Source: Pleurodeles waltl (lineage: Eukaryota; Chordata; Amphibia; Caudata; Salamandridae). From it: 64,000 nucleotides of DNA. Below are positions 43,970-57,259 of the stretch, piece by piece. The translations under genes were made by a program, and so were the position numbers. The DNA lies in assembly GCF_031143425.1 (NCBI RefSeq), contig NC_090448.1:535388313-535452312 (forward strand), read 5' to 3'. A model generated the notes under the pieces. It did not search any database, was not told where the DNA came from, and worked only from the letters and a program-made list of their open reading frames with translations. Each line of letters starts with the position of its first letter. Position 1 is the stretch's first letter.

Positions 43970-46900
43970 TTAAAGGTTTGTGAGATCCCTCCCTGCCATG
44001 CCAGCCAGATGCTTCCTCAAAGTCCAGGCAGAACCCACTCTCACCCACCAGGAACAAACCCCTCCTGTAGATGTAATTGAAGGTCTTGGTTGATTTTGCA
44101 GATGTCTGGCATGGAACTCTCTGATGAACCAGGGAGGCATGTAGAAAGCAAGCAGACTACCAGGCATGTTCTGAAATATTATAACCCTTCCAAGCAATAA
44201 GATATTGTGGCTGTGCATACAATACTATAGAGGCAAGAAGGGGTTCTACCTTATAATCAGGTGACCCATCTACTACAGTGGGAGCAGCAAATCCAGCAGC
44301 TGAGATATGTGCACATATATAGATTCACCATTCATCAGGTAAGTATAATTTTATTTCCACCACCCCTACTTACTCTACAATCTAGAATGGTCCCACAAAT
44401 TTGGGAGAATACTTCAAGCGTAAGCCTAGTAATAACAAAATGTAGTAGAGAGCCGAACACAATCCATGTCTTATATTGAAGATTTGCTTGGCTGTGGGTA
44501 TCTGCTGATCTTTTACAGGCTGTCTTGGCTGCCATCAAGTCGGTATATACTGATTGTTTGATGGTTCCGAAGTTGGTGAAAAGTAATTGAAGTAAGACAT
44601 TAATTAATTATTGTGGGCAAACACTTCCAAAGGACTTTGCTTATTACATTCAGATTGATTGTCCATTACAAAACATGTCAGGTACTATTTAATGGTCTGA
44701 TTCAATCTCTGTGTCTGCCCTTCTCTTTCCTGATAGTAACTAACGGAATTTATGATGTGCAGTACCTATCTGTGTCATTAAAACACTCTGAAAAAGAGCC
44801 ACAAATTGTGAGCCATGAACAGTGAAATTACTAACAGGGAATCCATGAAGTCTAAAGATGTTTTCAAGAAATGTATTGAACAGTTCTAATGCTGTGAGCA
44901 GCGTCTTGAATGGTATGAAATGCTATAGCTCCACAACTAAATCCATCAAGATCATGGCTTGAGGAGGAGTGGGGCGAGTTTGCAAAAAAGCACGGACCTT
45001 GTATTTGGTCTAATCATAGATGGTGCACTGGGACATAAAGTTCTTCATATTCCTGTACAGCATAGGTCACCACAATAACAGTCCACCAAGTCTTTTATCT
45101 TTCTTTGTCCAAAGTGCCCAGCAATTGGACAGTGGTGAGATCCGTGGAGAACCTGACTTTGAAGACTCTTCTCTGGTACATTTAAAGCAATACAATTGAG
45201 TAGCAAAGACCTTTTACTATGTCAATTTGTGGGGTCTTGCATTAAGCAAGTGGTCTGGCCAAACTCTTGGTAGCACTGATAAATCTTTTTCGAGAAATGT
45301 GCCAGTGATCTTCTCAAAAGCAATGGAAATAGCCAAGATATAATGAGGAGCTAAACTTTCATTATTAGAACAAAACATCAGCTTTTCTTCATTGATTCCC
45401 AGATTTGCAAGTAATCTTATAATGCAAACAGAAGACATAGAGAGAGACATGGAAGGATGTCATACACTGGCACACTTCACTGACATTAGGTACAAGTTTG
45501 TGTGGTCAGTCCTGCTAGCAATTCCATGTAGTGCCCCTTTGAGAGAGTGAAGCCAATGAGCAAATGAAAGCTTTATGCCAAGCAGTTCCTGATCATAAAT
45601 GGTGTAGTTTCTCTCAGTTCTAATTAATGTTCTAGAATAGAATATGACTTTGTGAAGACCTCTGGTTTCCAAGTGTCATTGAAAAAGGACAGCTCCACTG
45701 GCTTACCATAAGACTTCAGTTTCTATGATGAAAATTAACTCAAATCAGGATACTTAAGGATTGCTGCGGACATGCATGCTGATATTAGTGTTGGAAATGC
45801 TTGGTTCTGTTCTTCAGTGGGTTAAAGTGCTACTTCTTGATATGCAGGGTAATGGGAACTAAGGGGGAGGAAATGTCTAGTATGAAGTGGCAGTAAACTT
45901 TAGTAAATCCACTGAATTGTTGAATTTCCTTGGTGTTAGAGGATCTTGCAAATTAAGTTCAGCTTTCACCTTAGTCATCCATACTGATACCCTCTACGGA
46001 AATCTGAAAACGTAAAAATGTAATATGGAGTGCTTCGAACAGACAGAATGGAGGGAATATTCCCTCAGGCAACATAGGACTTTGTGTATATGCTTTTGAT
46101 TTTATTGTAGAGAGTTTGGAAAAAATTATGCTGTTGTTGAAATACATTCCCAGAAAGGTATGCAATAAATCTTGAAAAAACTATTTTAAAAATGACGAAA
46201 TGTTGCAGGACCATTACATAATCCAAAGGGCTTAACCAAATATTCGTAGTGTTCATATTGTGTATTAAAAGCTGTTTTGTTCTGGTCCCACCAAACTGAA
46301 ATGAGGGGAAGGGTCACCCATTTCAGATGGCAAACTTGTTTAGCTCCTGATAATTGGTACACAATCTGTATTCAGCAGATGCTTTTGGTATAAAGAAAAT
46401 GAGTACATGTCAAGGTTCTCTTGTAAATATTGACAGCGGTTTCTGTCCTCTTTTACAATTAAAAGATGGATTCTTCAGTGTGGAATGGAGGTCCCCTGAG
46501 TTAAGTCAGTTGCACAGCCATTCCCTTGAATTGGATGATTTTGAAAAATTTCAGAAAAAAACCCTGAGGCTTATTGGGGTGTAATTTTCTCTTTTTCTGT
46601 TTGTTGTAATGGGACTATAGTCAAATCTTGGCCTAAATGTTTAAGTGCAAAACACCTCATACGTTGTTTCTTTTCCTTCATTGCTCTCAAATAACATTCC
46701 TTCTGATAATATATCAAAGAAAAAGTTATTGATGGACAACCCCAATCCATCTGGTTGCAGAGACTCAACCAGAATGCTCCTAATATGACTGAAAATCATG
46801 GGGTGTCAATATTGTCAAATTTGATCTTTTCCTAATGTACAGTCTCCATAGCCATTACTAAAGATTAAGATTCCAATCACACTAAACCAGAGAGAGGTTA

Positions 46901-47085
46901 ATGGTGTTCCATCAATGTCCTTTATTTCTTTGGTTCTGCTTGCTTGAAAAGTTTGATCTATAAAAGACTTGGAATCCACTAAAGTTATCATCTTCACAGG
47001 CCCTTGTGACAATGCCATTGTTACTTGGAGGTAAACATGCTGTTTACATGTGATAGAGATGTAACAAGTAGACTGGCTCACTGGA
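43970..47085 (-). mobile_element. Chromodomain Ty3/gypsy (chromovirus-like) remnant
   Basis: Minus-strand order: protease-like KMITLVDSKSFIDQTF (46990-46940), RT fragments around 46260-46100, RNase H VIFYSRTLIRTERNYTIYDQ (45655-45590) followed by a RTDHTNL block, integrase traces, and a chromodomain core YLIAWKGYNISEHAW near 44205-44160 ending HAR(H)L..QPRPSI. A chromodomain after integrase defines chromoviruses and directs insertion to marked chromatin. No LTRs were defined; stops throughout. Confidence 0.8.
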
Positions 47086-48203
47086 GAATCTGTCAGTTAT
47101 GTACTATGTACCATGGCTGTATATATCATCATAGTAAAGATATATAAATAAAGATGTACAATCCTTAACTCCATATGGTGATATATACCTCGGTATGTTT
47201 GCAAAACTAGGGACTCAAGAGCTGAGCAGACAGTAATAACAGAGCTTCACCACAATGTGAGCAATCTTTGTATTATATAACATTTAAACCATAACTACTT
47301 CCTATTTTCCAGGTTACCCAAGTGGCAGCTGCAACCATTTTAAAATAATTTTCCAAGCTTTACCTGTTGTATAAATAGTAATTCATGGAATTCCTATTGG
47401 TAATTTGTGAAATTTCGACAGCATGCTGTTAAGATATAATGACCATGTGATGTACTTAAACACGTGGGATCCTGTTGAGTAAATACATTGTACATCTTTT
47501 TGTTAGGGCAGCTCTTGTGCATGCACTCTGCTATCTTTTGGTGTACAAAAGATGCGTTAACAGACATTCCCAAGAGGAGCAGCTTTCCCTGGTTGCATGA
47601 ATTGTGCAACATTAAGGAAGCATTTGATGAGTGTTTAGGAGGTGGCAGACCAATTACAGCAACTCTCCAAACACACCGCTCTAACTGTGGCTCTTAATCT
47701 GTGACTTTTTAAATTTTGACATGTCCAAAAATCCACAGTCTGATGTGTATCAGGCTTTACTATTTTTTGAAGCAATGCACCTTAGCTTGATATATTAATG
47801 CTGTCCGCTGTAATGAGATTTTCGGTGATATTTACACTAAACGTCTTATGATGTAATTTCTGGTAATGTAATCCTCATAACGATTGGTAGTTTAGGAACT
47901 TGAGAAATCCCACCAAAAGTTTGAATATAAGAAATTTAACTTGCTAATGCCCTCAAGGTATGACATTCTTTGCATTTTGGGAATGACGATTCACGAGTCT
48001 GAGTTGGCCAAAAGTAGGTTGAATTCATTTTTCAGAAAGAAACTTTAGCCACCTTAGTCACATCCAATAATCTTACAACGGTCTCTCATGCACCCCCACT
48101 TCAATACATAAAATTCCCCTTTACAATGTAACACAGTGGAATGTAGAAAGGGTTCAAAATCCTGATGTAACCACCAAGCTAGGCAGGGTGGAAGACCATA
48201 ACA
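47086..48203. other. Possible LTR of gypsy element 2; otherwise unassigned
   Basis: No gene. The right edge reads GAAGACCATAACA (48191-48203), followed by CTTTTCCTCCCTCCTAG, which on the minus strand is a purine tract followed by TGTTATGG, the expected junction of a polypurine tract and 3' LTR. The far end of this LTR was not located. Confidence 0.4.
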
Positions 48204-51200
48204 CTTTTCCTCCCTCCTAGAAAAACACAAAACAGGTACGAGTCAACACAACTAGCAAGACACAGAGCAAAGAAATAAAAGAAAAACTGAATGAGAGCAC
48301 ACTACCCCAACAGGAAAGCATCTCTTCTATCAACCACAATCCTGCTGAAATTGCATATGTGCTCATCGTTAAGCTTGATTCCCTCTTTGAATCATTTAAC
48401 TACTCTGAGGGACTACTACATGTGAAGGAATTGTGAAAGTGTTTTGGCATTCTCACTCTCATTGCATCCCCCACAGTGATCTTGATGCTTTTGACTGCCT
48501 TACACACATCATAGTACTTCCATTGTTCCTGAAGTTCTTTCATACTACTAAAACTTTCAATTTTCTCAATCATCACTGGTTCTCTCAACCGAAAACAAAC
48601 TTGTGGAGGGCACATCATTGTGCATTGTTTCCTGTTCCTGAACAAGTGGAATGGAGCCACTCTAGTGGCAGAATATGTATTAAATCCATGTTATCCAGCA
48701 GGACATCTTACTACTCATTTTCTTTAGAAAGGCCCTACCATGTTGAGGGCCATTTCATGGCATGCCCCCCCTAGGAGGTTCATGACATACCATGGGCGCT
48801 GTTCTAACTTTCTGAGACTTGTCAGTAAACTAACAGTATACATAATCTCTGACTGCCCTGTCAACCTGCAAATCTATCCAGAGTCACCAATAAGAGCACC
48901 TTAATCTTTCATTTGTCTTGTACACTGTCCTTCAAGGGACAGCTTTAATAACCAGTTTCTCATGGTCAGTGGAGGCACCAACCTTGACCCTCCTAACAAA
49001 AGACCTTGTTAATTATCTTTTCACGTCACTTCCCCACCTCATCTCCCCGTTGCACTCTTACCTGTTACAATCATCTTGCAAACATTCTTCAATATTAAGC
49101 ATTTTCCTGTCTCTTCCAACCACTCTTCATCTGACATACAATTATGATGGCACAAACTTTAAAATCCTGCTCATTCAACCAAATTTCTTCTTCGCCTACC
49201 CTTGCTCAACTCCCCAGCCAATGTGTAGAAGCAGTCGACTGCTGTGTCTGCAATGCTGGCAATGCATGTGACCTCAAAGAGATAATTCTGAAGAGCCGCA
49301 ATCCACTTGTAGACGTGAGAAGATATGCTATCTAATCTCTTCTTTGCAAACACTAACCTGAATAAACTATGCACCACCCCCCACCCCCCACAAAAACCTC
49401 TAATTTTTTTAATAGCCATATATATCAATCAAATGTTGTTCTCTGTGGCGGAATATCTAACTTCTTCCTCCCTTAGAATGCTTGATGTGAAAGCTAGGGT
49501 TCTTCCTCCCTTAGAAATCTTGATGCAAAAGCAAGGGTTTCATCAGCGTCATTTTATTTTTGCTTTAGAACGGCCCCTAACCCTTTTTCACTGGCATCAG
49601 TGACCACACGGTAGGGTAAACCTGGGATAGAAATTTTTCAACTCTGAGCATCAGAAATATTGACCTTCCTGTCCAAAAATGTACTATGACATTTCTCATA
49701 TCATAAAAAAGCTTCACCTTTTCTCAATAATTTGAATATAGCTTTTGAACTGCCAGCAATATTGGGAAAATATCTAGCATAAAATTCTGCCATTCCTAGG
49801 AAGGCTTGTACCTCCTCCTTTAAAGTTGGTCTAGGTAAATCTAGAATAGTTTTCACAAGTTCCACTTTGGGTTGAATTCCCTCTGCAGTCACCACATGAC
49901 TTAAGAACACCAGTACAGAATGATAGAATTTATATTTGTTGCTTTGAGTGTTACATTTCTATTTTTAAAAATCACCATATTTTTAACTTTATCAATGTGG
50001 GTCTCTAAGGAGTCACTGAAGATCAACACATCATCTTGAAAAAAAGTGACTCCAAGACACATTTCCCACTCTGAAACACAGATGCTGAAGAGCATAGTCT
50101 GAAAGGCATCCTATTGAATATAAAACCCCCAAAAGGTGATACAAAAGATATAAAAAATATTTTTTAGCCTTCATGTTAGACTTTTCATCCTTGCCGTGGT
50201 GTCCCTTAACTTTATGCCTCTGTTTAGCATGTTGTTCATGTGTGCTGGACTCTGTTTTTGCTGTTTTTGTTACCCTGGGCACTTTACCACTGCTAACCAG
50301 TGCTAAAGTGCAAGTGCTCCTATACATGATGCGCATATATGATTTACTAGTAAGTCCCTAGTAAAGTGCACTAGGGGTGCCCAGGGCCGGTAAATCAAAT
50401 GCTACTAGCGGGCCTGCAGTACTGTTTGTGCCACCCACACTAGTAGCTCTGTAAACATGGCTCAGACCTGCCACTGCAGTGTCTGTGTGTGCAGTTTTAA
50501 ACTGTAAATTAGACTTGGCAAGTGTACCCAATTGCCAAGCCTAAACCCTCCCTTTTCTTACATGTAAGGCACCCCTAAGGTAGGCCCTAGGTAGCCCCAA
50601 GGGCAGGGTGCAGTGTATGGTTAAGGTAGGACATATAGTAATGTGTTTTATATCTCCTGACAGTGAAATATTGCTAAATTTGTTTTTCACTGTTGCAAGG
50701 CCTGTCCCTCTGATAGGTTAACATGGGGGCTACCCTTAAATATGATTAAAGTGTATATTCCCTTTTGGAGCGGATAGACATGGAGGTTGGGGTCTCTGAG
50801 CTCACAATTTAAAAATACATCTTTTAGTAAAGTTGATTTTAAGATTGTGTGTTTGAAAATGCCACTTTTAGAAAGTGAGCATTTCCTTGCTTAAACCATT
50901 TCTGTGACTCTGCCTGTTTGTGGATTCCCTGTCTGGGTCAATTTGACAGTTGGGCTGGTTGCACCTCTCACTAGACAGTGACACAAAGGGAGCTGGGGTG
51001 TAGTCTGCATTTCCTGATGGGCCATCTGTGCTAGGAGGGAGAGGAGGAGTGGTCCCTCACACCTGAAAGGGCTGTGCCTTCCCCCACACAATGCAGTCTC
51101 CAACCCCCTGGTGTGTGTCTGGAGCCTGGCCTGGGCAAGGCAGGATTTCGCAAACAAGAGAGACTTTCCTTTGAAGTAAGCCTACTTCAAAGGGCAAAAT

Positions 51201-53900
51201 GGGTATAAGAAGGGCACCCAAAACCACAGACCTTAGAACACTTCTGGAAACCAAGAGAAACCTCTGCCTGGCAAAGAGCTGAAGAGCTGAGGAAGAAGAG
51301 CTGCCCTGCCTGTGACTGTGCTTTGTGGAGCCATCCTGCAGTTGCTGCTTCTATCTGTGGTAGAGGACAAAGACTGGACTTTTTGTGCCTTCCATCTTGA
51401 GAAGAACTCTCCAAGGGCTTGATTTAGAGCTTGCCTCCTGTTATTGAAGTCTCAGGGACAGCAAAGACTTCTCTCTGCCAGTACCTGGAGCCTCTGCTGA
51501 GACTCCTACTCTGCCAAGTAGTGCCCATCCAGTTCCTGGGACCCTTAAAGGAGAAGCTGGCAGGACAAGAGTGAGAAATCCACACACAGACTGCCGTGAG
51601 GGGAAAAGATCGATGAAACTCTGATCCGTAGCTGAAAAATCGAAGCGCCACTGGCTTCACAACTGAAAATCGACGCTCACCTGCAGCGTGACTGAAAGAT
51701 CGATGCACGCGGCTGGAGAAACGTCATGCAGCATCGCTGACGGAGGCTGATGAGAACGCAACCCGTGCTGCATGGTTTAAGGATCATCGTGCAGCTGGAT
51801 TTCCGATGCAAACACCGTTGGGTGAGTAAAAACAACGCAAGTCCTGCATGGACCCGAGAGTGCTGACTGGATCGATGCATCACTCTCCTGCGGAGAGAAG
51901 AAACAACGCACGCCGACCCAACTGAAGCACAAACGACGTAAGGTCTTGCTCGTGAGTGATATCTACGCATCGCGAGCCCTTTTTGATGCACACTCGCCCA
52001 TGCAGGGTTATTTTTGGCGTGCCCAAGGTACATTTTCACGCTAACAGCGTTAGCATTGTGTTTAAAATTACATGAAGACTCTTTTTACATTTTTATTGAT
52101 AACTTGACTTGTGTATTGTGGACTTTTGTCGTATTGGTCTTGTTTTGTTTAGATAAATAGTTACTATTTTTCTAAACTTGTGTGGTGTCATTTTGTAGTG
52201 TTTTCATTAAGTTACTGTGTGTGTTAGTACAAATATTTTACACTAGCACTCTGAAGTTAAGCCTGCCTGTTCATGCCAAGCTACCAAGGGGGTGAACGGG
52301 GGTTAGCGGAGGGTGATTCTCTTTTACCCTGACTAGAGTGAGGGTCCTTGCTTGGACAAGGGGTAACCTGCTTGCCAACCAAAGACCCCATTTCTAACAC
52401 TTCAAATAACCAAGCCTGATTGTAAGCTGAGGTGAGGTTGACTGTGGGGAAGAATTTTGCAACCACCAGCATGCTTACCATCTCTAAATTATTGCGCAAT
52501 AGGAACTCATCTTCCATAACCTCCCTATTTAGATGCCTAAGACCAATGTTTTTGATTTTGACAGAGCCCTTAGGGGCCACTAGTGGCTATTACAACTGGG
52601 GCTACCTAATCAGATCCTTCAAACGCTTCAATTATTCCCTCCACACACAATCAGTCCACCTCTTTCTTCACAGCCGGATGCAAGCTAATGGGTGTGTTTC
52701 TTTCTCTACATGAAACAAGTACTGCACCATCTTTCAAGTGAATGTGATAGTTAGAGCATTTAACATATCCCAAATTTCGTGAAACTACTTCAGGAAACTC
52801 CTTAAGCAACATGTCTGGAAATATGTCAGCTTTGCGTACTAATACTTGAGGATTGCAGTTAGGGTCAAGAGATGTTCCTCAAAACAATTTCACTCTTCAC
52901 AAGCTCATCTATTTTCTATTGATGGTATTCCCTCTAACTCGATGTTGACATCGAACTAGTCCATCAACTCAATAGGCCTACCACAGTAACTGTAGGGTGG
53001 GGCATCAACCTTCAACATATTCACCTTTCATTGAAAACATTGAACGTAATTTGTGACAGAAACAAGAGACAGTCTTGCACCTAAATCCATCATCATGAAT
53101 ACAGCAACCCAGATACCAGCTACAAGGTCAGATAAGTATTCATGATGCAGCTTTGATACTCAATTGACGTCATAGATCACTTGAAGGACAACATCTTCTT
53201 TGTCTGAAAGAAATTTCAACACATTTTCCTTAGCTGCAGGGCATCTACAACTTTTAGCAAAATGCCCCCTATACCTGCAAGATTCATCCCAGACTCTAAT
53301 GGCAGGACAATATTTGGAGTTAGCCATGTAGTTGGGTTTACCTTAATGGGTCATTTATTTCTAGGGGTGATATAGGCTTTCACTGGATTTGTCGATTTAG
53401 TGGCAATGGCATGCACAGTTAATGACAACTCCTTATCCATGCATGTCTCTTTAAGGCATGATATGGAATGCTCTATATGCTTGGCTATTGCATGAACTTC
53501 ATTAAGTATGATGATATCTTTTTACCGAAGTTTTTCCCTTAACCTGTCACTCTTACATTTAAGAATTAACTGGTCTCTTTTCCTTTTTTCACTAAAGTTA
53601 CATGTAGAGGCTATTTATGTAGCGATGTTACTAATTCCTCAACTGACTCCCCTTGCTCTTTATAACTGTGGCATAAAGAGAGACCCAAAATACATTTAAG
53701 GTTTTTGATGACTCTTCATCATCTTATGGCAACGCCTGTAAATTTTCAAAAATGTATTGTCTTTCTGCCCCTAAACAATGTAACAATATTGAGGCATTTG
53801 TTTCTGGTGTTAAATTTGGTTCACAAATTTTAAAATAGTTGATAAATAAAAAGGTTAATTTCTGCTATTAATAATTAGAAGAAAAGTGGAGGTGTTATTG
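48204..53900 (-). mobile_element. Ty3/gypsy remnant (element 2) split by a solo LTR
   Basis: Fragments on the minus strand, right to left: gag zinc-knuckle remnant with RGHFAKSCRCPAAKENVL (53290-53220), protease-like MMMDLGARLSLVS (53100-53055) with Leu in place of Thr/Ser of the active triplet, RT start KFFPTVNLTSAYNQA (52460-52410), the solo LTR, RT core FQDDVLIFSDS (50045-50000), RT end FLSHVVTAEGIQP, RNase H VVTDASEKGLGAVL (49610-49560), and an integrase C-terminal piece VRMPKHFHNSF (48460-48425). It lacks the chromodomain seen in the neighbouring element. Confidence 0.82.
50174..52399. mobile_element. Solo LTR (2226 bp) with perfect 5-bp target duplication
   Basis: Begins TGTTAGAC and ends TTTCTAACA, an inverted TGTTAGA/TCTAACA pair; CTTCA flanks both sides (50169-50173, 52400-52404). 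It separates the N-terminal RT of gypsy element 2 from its active site. No gag or pol lies inside, so it is the product of LTR-LTR recombination. Its length suggests an endogenous-retrovirus-type LTR. Transcription start and poly-A sites are not identified. Confidence 0.92.
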
Positions 53901-54240
53901 TGAGAATTTGGATGTGTTATTTAATACAGATGGGGGCCTTATCATGAAATACACTTTAAAAGAACGTCTTGGGGCCTGTCAGGCTCATTTGAACAACCTT
54001 AAGCTTAATCATGGGTAGTTATGGCTTTCAAGCAGCAGTATCAAACAATGGAATAAGAAAGTTACACAACACAAAAGAACTAGGACACCAATATATAACA
54101 ATAGAGTATATTTTTATGGATTTTTTTCAGATCTTGAGGAGCAAAATCCACTAGAGGGGTGTGGAGATACAAATTTTAGAAGATATTATCACTTTTAAAT
54201 GCAACTGCAAACAAGCATTTGTCAACAAAAGGTTTGTAAA
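53901..54240. other. No feature recognised
   Basis: Short AT-rich stretch without frames. Confidence 0.4.
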
Positions 54241-55870
54241 CTTTTTAAAGGTTTGAAAGAGTTAGTTTGACTACTCTGGTCTGGCTTGGGAGACCAAATC
54301 CAACTTTGGGCCAGAGATGATACTTTGGACAGTTACGTGGCAACAAGAGCATTTTTAGGACCACTTCCAAACTTTAAAGGACGACTGCCATAGACTTCAA
54401 TCGAGTGGTCCTGATGCTGAGGGTACAGGATGAAAAGATGCTCTCGGCTGCTCCGGTTGATGTGCTGTCAACGGGGGGGGGCCTTTGTGGTGAAACTTGG
54501 TCCATGGGTGATGTGAAGTGACTTAGGCCATAGAGGTCAGGGTCCCACAAAGTCTACTTTGATGCAGTAGCTAGCCAGCCAATGCTGGACTACTGGTATC
54601 TTTGCACGCAGTTGGGGCAAAATCCTTTGGTGGGGGCTGGTGTGCCTCTTTGATGATGAATCCGGATTCTGACAGCAGTCCTGGGTCCAGCAGACTTGAG
54701 TACAACTTTTGGCCATCGAGGATCTTCACTTTGGGCACCCGACAGCAGGTAGCAGCAAAAGGTCTGCAGTATCTACAAAGTTTCTGGTTTGAGCTTCTTC
54801 TTTTGTCCCTGGAGCTGGTACCAGAGAAGCAGCCACCTGATCCTTGGAGTCACTGCTTTGATCTGGGGCTGGGAATCAACTTTTCCCTTAGCCAGAAGCC
54901 AAAGGCACAGTCCAAACTTCACTAGCACAAAGTCCAGCAGGTGCAGTCCTTCTGACGGTGCAGCCTCTCTTCAGTCCTTTCTCCAAATCCAATGTGATCT
55001 AAGGTGCAGGGTGCCAGGAGCCATATTTATCTCAGGAAAGTACCCAGAGGGGACAACACAGTCACTTGCCAGTAGGCTAGTAGGTCCCCTCCTCTTTGGT
55101 GACAAAGTTCTGATGATACGTGGCACTTGGCAATCCCAGAGTGCAATATTCTTGCCACTCTCAAGATGTCGGAACCTTCTCTTGACTGTGAGAAGCTTGG
55201 TAGCCCACCCAGGAGGTGTGGATACCTAAGGGCTACACGCTCACAGGGAAAACTGGTTTGGTGATGAGTTTTCCCTCTCTGGCCCTGTCTCCAACTTGTC
55301 TACCTGGACAAAAAGGCAGCCCCTCACAAGTGCTAACGTAATTTGCCCCTCAAAGACAGTTTCTCCTTTGAAACTGTCCTTTTGGGCTAGCACCCTGGGT
55401 GGCTTCCTGTATGGGGGAGGTGACACCTCTCCCTGCAGTGGGCTGCTATTGTTTCTAATCCTGAGACGTTCACATGTCTCCCTAGGTGAGCAGAAACCAG
55501 TTTTTTGGCCAGAGACAATGTGAGGCTACTGGACCAGCTGGGACACAGTGGCAAGGTTCTGAAAGTGGCTTAACTTTAATAGTGACATTGAATTCTGATT
55601 CACTGCGTCATCAGAAATAGACTGTCCACATCCGCCATCGATCGATGAGTGAGTGAAGCTGGGATTGCATATTGAGGGAAGAGCGACCTGTAAACAGTGG
55701 CTTCCTTGGCTGATTTTTCCGATCGTGCCAGACACAATTTCTCAGTGGTAGAGGTCCCAGTACCATCTTTATAGTGTGTTGGGTAGTTTTACAACACATG
55801 TCAGAGTGGCCACCTATGAAATTATAGGATGCACCTGGAAGAAAATTTCTGGGCCTTCAATAAATACTGA
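54241..55870. repeat. Unclassified repeat-like block, possibly LTR-derived
   Basis: GC-moderate sequence of a different character from its flanks, with Cys/Pro-rich chance frames on both strands (54789-55229 and 55241-55426). General composition resembles the solo LTR at 50174, but no alignable block or TG...CA pair was established. Confidence 0.3.
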
Positions 55871-56079
55871 GGATTCTGGGGTAGTTATTATTATTGCCAG
55901 TCAGAAGATATGTTCTGTTGTGTGAGAAGTTTGATATTTCTTATATTTAAAAAAATTATATCATTTTATGGCAAATGTGTTCAATATTGAAGGAAAGAAA
56001 ATGCACCTGGAAAGCCAATAGGTCTTGCTTAATGTGTCAATACATGCAAATACAGGCTTACTGAAATGCTATTCTTGTG

Positions 56080-56420
56080 TTAGTACATTCAAGCCAGATC
56101 TATTTGCCTTGCATATCTAGGTGCCCCCAAAGTGAACCGCACAAGAATGCAATACCACAGGCTGTCACTAGGTGTCCAATAATTAGCCTCAAAGGACTGC
56201 ATTATAATAGGCTGTTACTAGCTTTCCCAAAACTGAAGAGAATAAGACTGCAGGCCCTCAGGTTGTTTATAGATGTCTTAAGACTGACACGACAGGACTG
56301 CTACTAGCTGTCCCTGGCGTGAGAAATACAAGACAGCAGTACCACAGCCTATTATTAGATGTTGCTGTACACAAAGACAAGGAGCATACCACTACAGGCT
56401 TGTACAAGGATGTCCTTGGG
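56080..56420. repeat. Diverged minisatellite, units about 55-65 bp
   Basis: The motif CAGGCTGTYACTAGSTGTCC recurs with decay near 56158, 56210, 56303 and 56355, together with AAGACWGCA and AGATGTC-type blocks. Confidence 0.55.
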
Positions 56421-57255
56421 AGTTTTGAACCCATTTACTTCTGTCTGTTTCTGGTTTTCTTCATCGTCGCTTCCCACAAGATGAGCCAGACTTAACTGAC
56501 TTTATCAATGCTTCCAATAAAGTATTACAGAAAAGGCCTTACCTTCCATATTTGAACACTAAACAGCTGTACAGACATTTACTGCACTTTTACAGCCGAA
56601 CTACAAAAGTGATACATTTGTTGTTTTAATTACAAAAACAGTTTTCCTTTTCTTTTTTTAAATATAAGTTCCAATCCTGTACATCAACACTGGTTGTTTT
56701 GAGCCAACTTAGGTTTCTCCAGATGGTATGGGAGGTATTGAAAAAACTCCTATTACAGTCTCTAAACTGCAAAATACATCACTCTGACACTTTATTTTTT
56801 TACCTCACATCTGCTAAGCTTTAATAGGAGTGTGCTGATGATCACACTGTACGAATCTGTCTGACATGCAAAGTTTTGCCAGCAAATAAGCATAAACAGG
56901 TTCACTGCTTATTCATTACTTGTTCACTACATGTTCCAGGGGCCGAGAGTTTCAATTAACACTGATAACTGGACATCAGTCATACTGATTTAAGTCAGTG
57001 TGTACTGTGGGTGTTACATTGCAATGGACTTTGAAGGCTTTTCTTGGTATAGCTGTGATGAGAAATTCAGGGCCTAGACAAAGCATTAATCCAGAAAAGC
57101 CTTGGAGAGAGGTTAATCCAGATTTGTGGCTGCAGTGGATGGCATCCACACGTCCTGCGCCAGCTGCACACACGGCACACAGGCTACTACTTTAATACAG
57201 GCCCTTTCCTGGGTGCCCCCTTCGGTATCTTCTGGGGGGATTTAGAAAAGGACAG
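56421..57255. other. No feature recognised; perhaps 5' part of the DIRS element
   Basis: No coding similarity is seen. The GC-richer part after 57090 may belong to the DIRS-like gag region. Confidence 0.35.
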
Positions 57256-57259
57256 CCTT

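Noticed and set aside
51424..52039. Minus-strand frames of 94-120 codons
   Set aside because: They lie inside the solo LTR, with no domain and no support from codon pattern.
54602..55229. Possible host exons (107 and 146 codons, plus strand)
   Set aside because: Frames overlap, no splice structure or domain is seen, and the composition is like repeat sequence.
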